Shown: in pieces, positions 8,180 to 18,012 of the stretch
Layout of the letters: the number at the start of each line of letters is the position of its first letter
How positions within the stretch are numbered: the stretch's first letter is position 1
Origin: Gemmiger sp. An50
Lineage (GTDB): Bacteria; Bacillota; Clostridia; Oscillospirales; Ruminococcaceae
Length of the DNA: 64,000 nt
Direction: 5' to 3'
NCBI RefSeq assembly: GCF_002161595.1
Contig: NZ_NFID01000007.1
Location: 1 to 64,000, forward strand
Position numbers and translations under genes: made by a program
The notes under the pieces: model-generated
Told to the model about the DNA's origin: nothing
Databases searched by the model: none
The model's input: only the letters and a program-made list of their open reading frames with translations

Positions 8180-10847
8180 GATCCAAATTCACTTCCTCCA
8201 AAGGTAATGTAAACGAGAATACTGCTCCGTGCGGCTCATTATTCTCCACAAAAATCTCACCGCCATGTGCTTCTACAATGGACTGACACAGACTAAGCCC
8301 AAGGCCCAGCCCTCTCCGGCTGTCGGCTTTTCCAATTCCGGCGGTGTAGAACATGTCGAACAGATGCACCTTTGCCTCATCCGAAATGCCCGGTCCATCA
8401 TCTGCAATGTGGATGCATACCATTCTGTCTTCTTTTTCAGCGGAAATGCAGATGTGAGACCCCTCCGGAGTATACTTGATGGCGTTATTCACAATGTTGA
8501 TGATTACCTGAACAATCAGCCGGGCATCCATTTTTGCCATCAGCAAATCATCTTCCAGGTTCACCTGAATGTGATGTCTGGTAGCCTGGCGATCAACATG
8601 CGCAATTGCCTCCCGCAACACGTCGTCAATCAGCTCTGCATTCATCTGCAGATGCATCGTGCCATTTTCTATCCTTGTAATGGACAGGAGATTTTCCGTC
8701 AGGTCCACCAGCCACATGGAGTCATCGTAAATCGACGCGTAGATTTCCTGCTTTTTCTCTTCCGTCAGCGCGATGCTCTTTTCCATCAAGACACCCGCAT
8801 TTCCGCTGATGCTGGTAAGCGGTGTGCGCAGATCATGGGAAATCGCCCGAAGCAGGTTGGAGCGCAGCCGCTCCCGCTGTGTCTCCAGCGCGATTTTCTG
8901 TTTTTCATCCCGCAGCCGCCTGCGTTCCAGAATCAGGCCACATTCATTCAGAATCGAAATCATCAGGTTTTTCTCGAAAACCTCCAGCGGCTGATAATAC
9001 TTTGCCGGAATACCGATCACACCCATGACTTCCTGATTTCCCCTCACAGAGAGGTACAGATTATGCGCATGAGAGAGCGTATTTGTGGTCGCGCCTGCAT
9101 GCTTATTATTCTTTATTACCCAATCTGCCACTCCTTTTTCTTCCGGCGTCATTGTACTGAGCTGCTTGTTTGCTTCGCTTTGCGGCGATACCTGGAAGGA
9201 AAGCTCCTGCCCTTTTATCGCCAAAGCATAGAGCACTGGCCGGTCCAGAAGCGCACTCACCTGCTCCGCGGCAATCTGAATGATCTCCTGTTCATCGCGC
9301 CCCTGCTGTAGCTTCTGGTTGCTGTTGATCAGCAGCTCCATATAATATGCCTTCTGGGCAGACTGGCGCGCCTGCTTCTTGACCCGTGTGGCCAACGTAC
9401 TGGAAATCACACTGGCTACCAGCATGATCAAAAAAGTGACCGGATAATCCGGATCGTTTGCTGCCAATGTGAAGCGCGGTACCGTAAAGAAGAAGTTGAA
9501 CGAAACAACACTGAGCAGCGATGCCAGCGCGCCATAGAGATGTCCGTTTGTCCAGATTGCCGTCAGCAAAACGCCCAAGATATATACCGTAATGATATTT
9601 GCTTCTCGCAGCCCCAATGTATAGAAGCAAAAACTGATTCCGGTGGCCGCCGCCGTAATCAGAACGACCTTCATCAAATCTGTCCAGCGGAATTTATGAT
9701 CTTCTATATGAATGAAGGATAGTTTCTTTTTATAGAGCGGCTGTGTGTCTGGGATGATATATACATCAATGTCACCGGCAAGTTTCGTCAGCTTATCCAC
9801 CAGTGTTTTGCTTTTCAAAAAAACTGTGGACTTGTGATTCGTACGGCCCAGCACGATTTTTGTGATACCGCTGATCTTTGCATATTCGGCAATCTGTACC
9901 GCCGGGTCATCTCCATAAACGGTGGCGATCTGTGCGCCAAGCTGTTCTGCCAACCGCAGATTACCGCGCAAACGCTTCAGGTTTTCGCCCTTCAGCTCCT
10001 TTGTCTCGGTCGTCTCCACAAACAGCGCTGTAAAGCTGCTGTGAAACGCCTCCGCCATCCGTGCCGCTGTACGAATCACCTTTGCATTCGACGGCGAACT
10101 GGACAAACAGATCAAAATATGCTCGCCTGCTTTCGCCGCCGTCTCGTTTCCCGTCCGCTGTGCATTTCGGCTCAGCCGGTCAGCCGTGCGGCGCAGCGCA
10201 ATCTCACGCAGCGCCACCAGATTGTCTCTGGTAAAAAAGTGAGTCAACGCACGAGAAGCCTGATTTCTCTGGTAAACCTTCCCCGCTTGAAGCCGAAGGA
10301 TCAGATCGTCCGGTTCAATGTCCACCAGCTCCACCTGGTCTGCTGAATCGAACACCGAGTCGGGAATCCGTTCGCTGACGGCGACCTGTGTTATGGAGGC
10401 AACCAGATCGTTTAAGGATTCCAGATGCTGCACGTTGACCGTTGTATATACATCGATTCCCGCTCTCAGCAGCTCTTCCACATCCTGGTATCGTTTTGCG
10501 TGGCGGCATCCCGCTGCATTGCTGTGTGCCAGTTCATCCACAAGAAGTAGTTGAGGATGTCTTTTCAATGCCGCATCCAAGTCAAACTCATTCAGGATAA
10601 TTCCTTTGTACTCCACTTTCAATGTGGGGAGTTGTTCCAGTCCATCCAACAGAGCCAATGTATCCGGGCGGGTATGCTTTTCCACATAACCCACCGCAAC
10701 ATCCACTCCCTGGTCCTTCGCACGATGAGCGGCTTTCAGCATCGCATAAGTTTTTCCCACTCCAGCAGCATAGCCAAAAAATATCTTCAAACGGCCTTGA
10801 CGCGGTTTATCTGCTTTTTCGTATTCCGACTCGTACCAATTATCCAA
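8172..10847 (-). CDS. kdpD: KdpD sensor histidine kinase
   Basis: A full-length (891-residue) sensor kinase for potassium limitation. It has the N-terminal KdpD domain with Walker A-like GYAAGVGKT (25-33), a universal-stress-like domain (HILICLSSSPSNAKVIRTAA), four clustered membrane helices at ~395-500, a GAF-like segment, an HisKA box with SHDLRTPLTSI, and an HATPase domain with DDGPGI and GLGLGLSLCQSIVEAHGG. The frame opens with TTG; no in-frame ATG is available upstream before a stop. Its operon is kdpD-kdpE. Confidence 0.96.
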   Translation of the reverse strand: MDNWYESEYEKADKPRQGRLKIFFGYAAGVGKTYAMLKAAHRAKDQGVDVAVGYVEKHTRPDTLALLDGLEQLPTLKVEYKGIILNEFDLDAALKRHPQLLLVDELAHSNAAGCRHAKRYQDVEELLRAGIDVYTTVNVQHLESLNDLVASITQVAVSERIPDSVFDSADQVELVDIEPDDLILRLQAGKVYQRNQASRALTHFFTRDNLVALREIALRRTADRLSRNAQRTGNETAAKAGEHILICLSSSPSNAKVIRTAARMAEAFHSSFTALFVETTETKELKGENLKRLRGNLRLAEQLGAQIATVYGDDPAVQIAEYAKISGITKIVLGRTNHKSTVFLKSKTLVDKLTKLAGDIDVYIIPDTQPLYKKKLSFIHIEDHKFRWTDLMKVVLITAAATGISFCFYTLGLREANIITVYILGVLLTAIWTNGHLYGALASLLSVVSFNFFFTVPRFTLAANDPDYPVTFLIMLVASVISSTLATRVKKQARQSAQKAYYMELLINSNQKLQQGRDEQEIIQIAAEQVSALLDRPVLYALAIKGQELSFQVSPQSEANKQLSTMTPEEKGVADWVIKNNKHAGATTNTLSHAHNLYLSVRGNQEVMGVIGIPAKYYQPLEVFEKNLMISILNECGLILERRRLRDEKQKIALETQRERLRSNLLRAISHDLRTPLTSISGNAGVLMEKSIALTEEKKQEIYASIYDDSMWLVDLTENLLSITRIENGTMHLQMNAELIDDVLREAIAHVDRQATRHHIQVNLEDDLLMAKMDARLIVQVIINIVNNAIKYTPEGSHICISAEKEDRMVCIHIADDGPGISDEAKVHLFDMFYTAGIGKADSRRGLGLGLSLCQSIVEAHGGEIFVENNEPHGAVFSFTLPLEEVNLDRV

Positions 10848-10927
10848 TCTTCCATCGCCCGCTTCTCATTTTTGTCTTTATTTTACCATACTCTGCCTTG
10901 AAATAATGTAAAGAAGGCTCATCAGCG

Positions 10928-10969
10928 CATTAAGATTCCATTAAGATAACCGTCTTAACAAAATCTTAG
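10928..10969 (-). promoter_or_regulatory. Array of TTAAGAT repeats upstream of kdpD
   Basis: CATTAAGATT starts at 10928 and CATTAAGATA at 10939, exactly 11 bases later. Reverse-oriented GTCTTAAC (10952) and AATCTTAG (10962) follow at about one helical turn. Helical-phase repeats are typical of OmpR-family regulators; KdpE is the obvious candidate (inference). Confidence 0.45.
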
Positions 10970-11053
10970 CAAGCCAAATAGTTTCCTAACGGCTTCTTTG
11001 ACCTCTATGTGCTATAGTATGACCATGAAAAGCGTCAAAGAGGTGCAGCTATT

Positions 11054-11311
11054 ATGATGCAATCAAGCCATATCGCGGCAGAAAGAATTCATCCAACGCA
11101 GGAAAGACAGCTTACAAAGCATACCGTATTTTCTTCTCAAAGCCTCCTGTTTTCTTCTTTCACAAAAGGACTCTCTGTTTGTTTCGCGAAACATCCTTTG
11201 GCGTTCTGGGCTGCTGCCCTGTGGGGAATGCCCATCGCACTTGTTTGTTTATTGGCAACCGCTGCTTTTTTCTTAAATATCGCACTTGATAAATTGAATT
11301 TCTTCATTTGA
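11054..11311 (+). CDS. Small membrane protein of unknown function
   Basis: An 85-residue protein divergent from kdpD. The first ~45 residues are polar; the rest holds a long hydrophobic stretch (FWAAALWGMPIALVCLLATAAFFLNIAL). The ribosome site is weak (AGAGGTG), and the start could be either of two adjacent ATGs. A hairpin terminator follows at 11370-11402. The link to kdp is positional only. No family recognised. Confidence 0.45.
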   Translation: MMQSSHIAAERIHPTQERQLTKHTVFSSQSLLFSSFTKGLSVCFAKHPLAFWAAALWGMPIALVCLLATAAFFLNIALDKLNFFI

Positions 11312-11369
11312 TTTTCATTTTCAGAAACTTATTGATTTCTTAAGGCAGAATCGTGTATTGCAAACGTGA

Positions 11370-11402
11370 ACAGGGTGGTTCCTTTGGTAGGAACCACCCT
11401 GT
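11370..11402. terminator. Bidirectional terminator
   Basis: ACAGGGTGGTTCC and GGAACCACCCTGT form a 13-pair stem with a 7-base loop, followed by TTTGTT on the plus strand. It sits between the convergent small membrane protein gene and the hydrolase pseudogene. Confidence 0.8.
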
Positions 11403-11406
11403 TTGT

Positions 11407-12194
11407 TCAAAGAGAGTCACTCAAAAACTGGATGATTTTTCTTTTTATATCCGGGGCTTCATCGTATACGGCATGACTATATTGGTCGTAGATATAACTA
11501 GGACAGCCCAGCTTCTCAATGATTTCATAAGAGCCTTCTACCCCTATTGTCTGGTCTCTTTTATCTCCAATCACCAGTACGGGGCATTTGATTTGTTCCA
11601 GTTGCTCGTACACATCAAAATTCAGAAGAGCTTTCACCAGAATACAGAAACGGGAGCAATCCTCTGCACTTCCGACCTTTTCCAGAGATGGAAGCAGATT
11701 CTTTACACTCTCCAGAAAAGCCGCGGAATACACAACCTAAAAAGTTTCGATTCAGCGCCACCACATCCTGCTTACCAGCCAGTTCCAACCAGGTTTTCCC
11801 TACCCTCTTCATGATTTCTGTGGGTCTGCTCATGGTAGAACACAGCACCAGCTTCTTCACCTTTTCAGGATATCTGATCGCAAGGACCTGCGCGATCATT
11901 CCGCCCTGTGAAACGCCGTAAACGTATGCAGAATCCAAATGGAGCAGTTCCATTGCCCGGGAAATATCCTCCGCCATATCTTCAACGCGATAGCCTTCTT
12001 TCAGGGTTTTCTTTCTCTCGAACAGATAAACAGAGTATTGTGCTGAAAACAGCTGATATGCCTCGGCTACTGCTTCCCCCTGACCCTCCAGGCCGGTCAG
12101 ACTGACTCCCAATTACTGTTTCTTTTCCACTTCCGAAATGGATCACATTCATATACGTATCGTCCAAAGGAAGTTTTATCTCTGTTGCACCCAT
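11407..12194 (-). pseudogene. Alpha/beta hydrolase relic, frameshifted twice
   Basis: A decayed copy of the hydrolase at 19292-20089. Three frames align to it in order: residues 1-29 (MGATEIKLPLDDTYMN...), the centre with the intact nucleophile elbow GVSQGG, then the C-terminus from VYSAAFLESVK to FLSDSL with the SHAVYDEA histidine. Bases are missing near 12112-12120 (after SGKETVIG) and the frame shifts again near 11733-11745. Homology with the intact copy continues upstream of the start, to about 12270. Confidence 0.85.
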
Positions 12195-12269
12195 TTTACC
12201 ACCGCACTTTCAATCTTATACTGCTCTTACTATATCACACACGCGAAAGCCTGTCGAATGGTTTAATTT

Positions 12270-13378
12270 TTACGATCAGGAAGCAACGTATCAAACTACA
12301 TCGATTCCACCTTTGAAAGTGATTTTGTACTGAAAAACCGCGCATGGCCGGCACAAACAATCAGCGCGTCGCTGCGGGATCAGATACGCGCCATTCCCGG
12401 CGTGGAGGATCTCCATCTGACGACCTGGGAAGAGGCAACACTGGAATATTCTTCCTCGTTCAAGGAATATATTGCCAACCATCCCTTACAGGAACAGGTC
12501 GCCGGATTATCCGAGCAGGAACTCGCGAATAACTTCAACGGATTCATTCTCGGCGTTGACGGCGAAACGCTGGAAGCGTACCAGAATACGCTCGGAGAAC
12601 CAATCGACCGGGAAGCTTTTGAACGCGGAGAAATTGCACTGATCGCCACAGACCAGCCGGAGGTATTCTCCCGCATCCAGCATCTCACGATCTTCCCCTG
12701 TTCTCGGGAAGGAAGCTCGCTGTCAGACCGTTCGGAAATCACACTTTCTCTTGGCGGCTTTGTGCCCTTCGATTACAAGGGAGTTGGTGCCAGCCTTGCT
12801 CCTACAATCGTCGTATCGAATACAGCAATGCAGAAATGGTTTGGTGACCCGGCAGCCCTGCAGCTTGAACTGAATGTCTCCAGCGGATATGAACAGATGG
12901 TTCTGACTGCACTGCAGCAGCTCACCGAGGAGAATTCCGCCATCTCCCTCACATCCAGAGCGGAAGCCATGGCTGAGCTCAATCGCGCCAAAACAGCTAT
13001 CCTGAGTCTCGGCGGCAGCATCTCTCTCGTGGTCGCTCTGATTGGTATTCTCAATTTTGTGAATATCATGTCGGTAAGTGTGGTAGCCCGCAAACGCGAA
13101 TTGGCCATACTGGAATCCATCGGGATGGAGCGCAGACAGATTCGCGCAATGCTGATCGGCGAAGGGCTCTGTTATACAGTTATAACACTTGGCCTTGTCT
13201 TCTCTTTTGGCAATCTGATCGCGTGCGGCATCTTCGGCCTGTTTCAGCAACAGGTGGATTTTGCCATCTTTACCTATCCCGTCGTTCCTGCGGCTGTTAT
13301 CGCTCTTGCGGTACTGGCGGTCTGCTACTTCACACCGAAAAGAATGTACCAGCTTCTGAGCCGGGAGACGATTGTGTA
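12270..13378 (+). pseudogene. N-terminally truncated FtsX/MacB-type ABC permease
   Basis: The open frame runs without a start from about 12272 (SNYIDSTFESDFVLKN) and encodes the extracellular domain and last three membrane helices of an FtsX-like permease. The signature LGGSISLVVALIGILNFVNI, KRELAILESIGMERRQIRAML and a final helix ending in SRETIV are clear. The first helix and start are missing, and past 13378 the sequence changes abruptly to a conjugation gene. Such permeases usually work with a MacB-type ATPase in peptide or antibiotic export; none lies nearby. Confidence 0.75.
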
Positions 13379-13579
13379 TCCATCTGGAAAATGCTCCGTA
13401 AGAAAGGCTGCGTACCCAGTGCCTTAACGCAGAATGTGAAGGACTTCCTTGCCAGCCCGGAGATCGAGAACATCTTTGAAAACTCGGATTTCCTTGTTCT
13501 GCTCTCCCAGGCACAGGGCGACCGCCAGATTTTGGCGAAGCAGCTCGGTATCAGCCCCCACCAGCTTTCCTATGTTTGA
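13379..13579 (+). pseudogene. Internal fragment of a VirB4/TraE-type conjugation ATPase
   Basis: In a frame different from the preceding permease the sequence reads IWKMLRKKGCVPSALTQNVK, then FLVLLSQAQGDRQILAKQLG and ISPHQLSYV. This matches the C-terminal ATPase region of VirB4-like proteins in Clostridia conjugative elements. It lasts only ~67 codons and fuses at about 13570 with recombinase sequence. It is a relic of a conjugative element. Confidence 0.75.
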
Positions 13580-14522
13580 GATGTACGCCGAGCCGGAAAC
13601 CTCTTTCGGAGACATTACCCGCTACTTTGAGGAACAGGGTATCAAGATTTACGAAAAGTCAATGGTTCGGAGTTTCCTTTCCCAGCTTTTACGGAACCCT
13701 GTTTACGCACAGGCCGACTTGGAACTGTACGAGTTTTTCAAGAGCCAGGGCGCAGCGATTGTCAATGACGCTTCCGATTTTGCCGGAACAAACGGCTGCT
13801 ATCTCTATCAGGGGCGGGATGTGAAGGAGGACAAGGACAGGTGCCTAAAAGACCAGATACTTGTTATCGCTCCCCATGAAGCATTGATCCCCTCGGACAC
13901 ATGGCTGAAATGCCGGAAAAAGCTCATGGCAAATACCACCTTCCAGCAAGGGCGGAAACCGAAAAACACTTGGCTGGCCGGAAAAATCAAATGCGGGCAT
14001 TGTGGGTATGCGCTGAAAGCCACCCATGTACCAAACAGCACAGGCTATTTCCGCTGCACCAAACGGACGGAAAACAAAGGCTGTCCGGGCTGCGGGAAAA
14101 TCCGCAAAGAAGAATTTGAGCAATTCATTTTCTCGGCCATGCAGGAGAAGTTCAAAGATTTTCAGATACTTCACGGCCAAGAGGAAAAGGTCAATCCGAA
14201 GCTGACAGCTTATCAAGTAGAGCTGGCACAGGTGGAGGCAGAAATTGAAAAGCTGCTGGACACGCTGACCGGAGCCAATGCGACCTTGCTTGCCTACGCC
14301 AACAAGAAAATCGAAGAACTGGACACCCGCCGGCAGACCATTTCAAAAGCAATAGCCGATTTGAGCGTCGAAACCATATCGCCCCAGCAGATAAAGAAAC
14401 TGTCCTATTATCTCGACAACTGGGAGAACATAGATTTTGACGACAAAAGAAAAGCCGCCGATGGCTTGATTTCTACAATCAAGGCCACCAGCGACCGTGT
14501 TCAGATAGAGTGGAAAATCTGA
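13571..14522 (+). pseudogene. C-terminal two-thirds of a large serine recombinase
   Basis: About 315 codons covering the recombinase domain (YAEPETSFGDITRYFEEQGI), the zinc ribbon (CGHCGYAL ... CPGCGK), a coiled coil at ~AQVEAEIEKLLDTL, and the C-terminal end. The catalytic N-terminal resolvase domain with its serine is absent, so it cannot be active. It ends 27 bases before the convergent bioA stop. Confidence 0.85.
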
Positions 14523-14548
14523 CATTTCCGCTCTATCGCCCCTCATTT

Positions 14549-15766
14549 CTATTTTATCTCGTTTGTACCCCTTGTACACCGATGCTTCATTGTGTTCAGG
14601 ACCTTTACCAGTTCCTCTTCCTGAATCACATAGGGAACCATCGCATACAGATAATTCAGGAACGGGCGGCTGAACACTCCCCGGTCATACGCGAATTTCT
14701 GGTACCCCTTGATCGTACCGGGATCATAGACCTCAATGCACACGCAGGCACCCATCATCCGAATCTCCTTAATGCGTGGATCGGAAAAGCCTTCCATTTC
14801 CCGCCGGGTGATTTCTTCGATTTTTCGGATCTTGCCCATATAATCCTGCGATTCAAAGATTTCAATCGACTTCAAGGCCGCACTGCACGCCAGCGCATTG
14901 CTCATAAAGGTAGGCCCGTGCATCAATGCATGCGAGGGGGCATCATCAAAAAAGCCTTCGTACACTTTTCGGTTTGCAACGGTGACAGCATGGCCGATGT
15001 ATCCACCGGTCAAAGCCTTACCGAGCACGAGAATATCCGGCAAAACCAAGTCGGTAACGAAACGATTGCCGGTGCGTCCGAAGCCGGTTGCGACCTCATC
15101 GAAAACAAGCAGCACATCATACTGATCACAAAGCTCTCTTGCCCGTTTCAGGAAGGAAACATCGTACATCCTCATACCGCCTGCCCCTTGCAGCAGGGGT
15201 TCAACGATAAAGCAGTTCAGCCGGTCGTGATACTCTGCAAATGCCTGCTCCAGTGCCGCGATTTCGGTGGGAATGTGAACAACGTTTTTGCTTTCACCAT
15301 ATGCTTTTAAAACAAAATGGTAATCCTCATCATCGCCTACTTCCATGGTTTTGAATGTGTCGCCATGATAGGCGTGCTCCAATGCCAGCACCATGGTGCG
15401 CTGCATCTCTTCCCGATTCATGTAATATTGCAGCGCCATTTTAAGTGCGACCTCTACCGCAACACTGCCGGAATCCGAGAAAAAGCAGTAGTCCAAATCC
15501 CCCGGCAGCCAGCTTTGGAGTTTATCCGACAGCTTGCGGGCAGATTCATGTGTCAATCCGCCCAGCATGACATGAGCGAATTTTTTCAGCTGTGTTTCAA
15601 TGGCCTGATTGAGTTCCGGGTGTTTATATCCGTGAATCACGCTCCACCAGGACGACACGGAATCGATCAGCTTCTGATCTTCGGTATACAGATAAACACC
15701 TTCCGCATCGATGATTTTATAAGGAGCCTTCATTGTTTTCATCTGTTCGTATGGAAACCAGATCAC
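14549..15766 (-). CDS. bioA: Adenosylmethionine-8-amino-7-oxononanoate aminotransferase
   Basis: A PLP-dependent class III aminotransferase that converts KAPA to DAPA in biotin synthesis. Residues 37-42 (SVSSWW) carry the aromatic substrate-site signature of BioA. The PLP region shows FDEVATGFGRTG with Asp223, and the PLP lysine is Lys250 in LGKALTGGY. 405 residues, slightly shorter than the E. coli protein. The last residues (HRCTRGTNEIK) may derive from the neighbouring recombination junction. The ATG overlaps the bioD stop by 4 bases, so it is the last gene of the biotin operon. Confidence 0.95.
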   Translation of the reverse strand: MIWFPYEQMKTMKAPYKIIDAEGVYLYTEDQKLIDSVSSWWSVIHGYKHPELNQAIETQLKKFAHVMLGGLTHESARKLSDKLQSWLPGDLDYCFFSDSGSVAVEVALKMALQYYMNREEMQRTMVLALEHAYHGDTFKTMEVGDDEDYHFVLKAYGESKNVVHIPTEIAALEQAFAEYHDRLNCFIVEPLLQGAGGMRMYDVSFLKRARELCDQYDVLLVFDEVATGFGRTGNRFVTDLVLPDILVLGKALTGGYIGHAVTVANRKVYEGFFDDAPSHALMHGPTFMSNALACSAALKSIEIFESQDYMGKIRKIEEITRREMEGFSDPRIKEIRMMGACVCIEVYDPGTIKGYQKFAYDRGVFSRPFLNYLYAMVPYVIQEEELVKVLNTMKHRCTRGTNEIK

Positions 15767-16467
15767 TTCTCGGTGCCTCCATTCTCTTCGTAGAGTTCCT
15801 CCAGCAATTCAAGCGGGATATCCAGCTCCGTGTCACCCTCTTTGACACAGGCTACCACCTTCAATCCTGTCATTGTTTCGCACATACGCCGATTGTCCTC
15901 ATGCAACGGATTTCCCGGCTCGTAATGATTGAAGATAATGCCCTTCACCGGCATTGCACGGGCTTTCATGTATTCAGCGGTCAGCACAACTGCATTGATG
16001 GTGCCGAGGCCTGCATCGGCAATCATCAGGCAGGCCAGGCTGCGGGCTTTGATGAAATCCTCCAGCTGAATTTTCTGCTCGTCAAACCGAAGCGGGCAGA
16101 GAATTCCGCCCGAGCCTTCCGCCGTGATGTAATCATAGCTGCGGCACACATGGTCAAAACGGTCCAGAATGCAGTCCATTTCAACGGGATTCCCCTCAAA
16201 TTTTGCTGCCAGATGAGGAGAAACCGCTGTTTCATAAACATACGGACACATCTCTTCCAGCGGCTGTTCGATCCCGGACATTGTTTTCACTTGCAGGGCG
16301 TCGCCGGGGATCAGGCTGCCGTCCGGCCGACGCTCGTTGCCGCTCATTGCCGCCTTGTGGTAAGCTGCGGATCGACCGCCCTCACGAAGCTTTTTAACAA
16401 TCAGTCCCGTCACATAGGTTTTGCCCACATCTGTTCCCGTTCCGGTGATAAACAGACTCTTACTCAT
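15763..16467 (-). CDS. bioD: Dethiobiotin synthetase
   Basis: ATP-dependent carboxylation of DAPA to dethiobiotin. 234 residues with a P-loop at 9-17 (GTGTDVGKT), a substrate-site AEGSGGILCPL, and the nucleotide-specificity region FNHYEPGN. It overlaps bioB by 8 bases and bioA by 4. Confidence 0.95.
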   Translation of the reverse strand: MSKSLFITGTGTDVGKTYVTGLIVKKLREGGRSAAYHKAAMSGNERRPDGSLIPGDALQVKTMSGIEQPLEEMCPYVYETAVSPHLAAKFEGNPVEMDCILDRFDHVCRSYDYITAEGSGGILCPLRFDEQKIQLEDFIKARSLACLMIADAGLGTINAVVLTAEYMKARAMPVKGIIFNHYEPGNPLHEDNRRMCETMTGLKVVACVKEGDTELDIPLELLEELYEENGGTEK

Positions 16468-17428
16468 TGCAGATCTTCACCTCATATCCCAGTTCGTTCA
16501 GCAACGCCATATCGGTTTTGGTCGTGATTCCCGCAGTTGTCAGCATATCGCCGGAAATCGCCGCATTTGCCCCTGAGGTAAAACAGCTTTTTCCCTTGTC
16601 CGGCAGCAATCCTCTTCCGCCCGCAAGGCGAATCGAAGCCTTTGGAAGGATAAACCGATAAACGGCAACGATCCTGCGCATATCGTCCTCCGTCAACTTA
16701 CGGTTGTTTTCAAACGGCGTTCCGGGGATCGGGTTCAGCATATTCACAGGCACACTGCGAATTCCCAGCTCTCGCAGACTGAACGCCATGTCGATCCGGT
16801 CCTCCACCGTTTCACCAAGCCCCATAATGCCGCCGCTGCACACAGAAAGTCCTGCCGCCTGTGCCGCCCGAATCGCCTGCACTTTATCGTCAAATGTATG
16901 CGTCGTGCAAATGTTCGGAAAATTTCTGCGGGAGGTTTCAAGGTTATTATGTACTCTTGTTACACCGGCTTCTTTCAGCTTCCGAAACTGTTCTTCCTTC
17001 AGCAGGCCAAAGGAAACACAGACCGAGATCCCTACCTTTTCTTTGATCTCCCGGACAGCCTCGCACATTTCCTCCACTTCCCTGTCCGAAAGATGCCGGC
17101 CGGAAGTAACAATGGAATAGCGGAGAACCCCCTGATCATGGTTGCACTTTGCCTGTGCCACGATCTCTTCCTTCGCAAGCAGCGGATAGGTGGCCGCACC
17201 GGTATGGTTGCGAGCGGACTGCGCACAGAATTTGCAGTTTTCGGAACAGTTTCCGCTTTTGGCATTGACAATCGTGCAGATGTCAAATTGATTGGCGCAA
17301 AAATGCCGGCGGATCTGATCGGCATTTTCGCACAACTCAGCGAGAGGCTGCTGATATAAAAACAGCGCTTCTTCTTTTGTAATTTGCTTTCCGCTTAAAA
17401 CTTCAGCTGTCAGTTCATTCAGATTCAT
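16460..17428 (-). CDS. bioB: Biotin synthase
   Basis: A radical SAM enzyme that inserts sulfur into dethiobiotin. 322 residues. The radical SAM cluster motif CSENCKFC has Cys61, Cys65 and Cys68. The conserved YNHNLE-type region reads VHNNLETSR and GGIMGLGE is present. The protein ends with a typical short C-terminus. It follows bioY by 10 bases. Confidence 0.96.
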   Translation of the reverse strand: MNLNELTAEVLSGKQITKEEALFLYQQPLAELCENADQIRRHFCANQFDICTIVNAKSGNCSENCKFCAQSARNHTGAATYPLLAKEEIVAQAKCNHDQGVLRYSIVTSGRHLSDREVEEMCEAVREIKEKVGISVCVSFGLLKEEQFRKLKEAGVTRVHNNLETSRRNFPNICTTHTFDDKVQAIRAAQAAGLSVCSGGIMGLGETVEDRIDMAFSLRELGIRSVPVNMLNPIPGTPFENNRKLTEDDMRRIVAVYRFILPKASIRLAGGRGLLPDKGKSCFTSGANAAISGDMLTTAGITTKTDMALLNELGYEVKICNE

Positions 17429-17438
17429 TTTCGTCCCC

Positions 17439-17993
17439 TCACGCTCTGTTGCTTTTGATGATTGGAATCATTCGTTTTCCAAGAAACACTCCGAGAATAC
17501 AGAGCACAATGTCCCCCGGCACTGCAAGAAGGAAACAATACAGAAACAACGGCCACAGGCCGATCGGCGTACCCAGGTAGAAATTACTCATAAGGTAATA
17601 ATACACCATTCCGAACAGGTAAACGATGCCCAGACCTGCGAAGTTTGCTGCCAGCAAACGTTTGTAGCCCGGATTTGAAACCTGGTTGGCAATGACGCCT
17701 GTTACATAGGATGCGACTGCAAAGCCGATAATATGACCAAAGCTCGGTTTCAGGATATAGGCAAATCCGCCGCCTTCCGCAAACACCGGAAGACCGATAA
17801 GCCCCATAAAAATGTATGCACAGACGGATAAGGCTCCAAGCTTTCCACCAAGCAGAAGTCCCGCCAGCATTGTAAACAGCAGCTGCAGCGTAAACGGAAC
17901 CACCGGGACCGGAATCTTGATAAACGCACCCACGGCGATCAAAGCAACGAAAAGGGCGCACAGCACCAACTCTTTTGTCTTGTTTTTGCGCAT
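17439..17993 (-). CDS. bioY: Biotin transporter BioY (ECF substrate-binding subunit)
   Basis: A 184-residue membrane protein with six predicted helices and BioY signatures (PVPVVPFTLQ, GGPTFG-like EGGGFAYILKPSFGHIIGF). It binds biotin as the S component of an ECF transporter; the energising EcfAAT genes are not in this window. The start at 17993 is chosen because AGGAGG precedes it by 5 bases; an upstream in-frame ATG adds an unlikely 21-residue extension. Confidence 0.94.
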   Translation of the reverse strand: MRKNKTKELVLCALFVALIAVGAFIKIPVPVVPFTLQLLFTMLAGLLLGGKLGALSVCAYIFMGLIGLPVFAEGGGFAYILKPSFGHIIGFAVASYVTGVIANQVSNPGYKRLLAANFAGLGIVYLFGMVYYYLMSNFYLGTPIGLWPLFLYCFLLAVPGDIVLCILGVFLGKRMIPIIKSNRA

Positions 17994-18012
17994 ATAGCCT
18001 CCTGTTTTAAAC

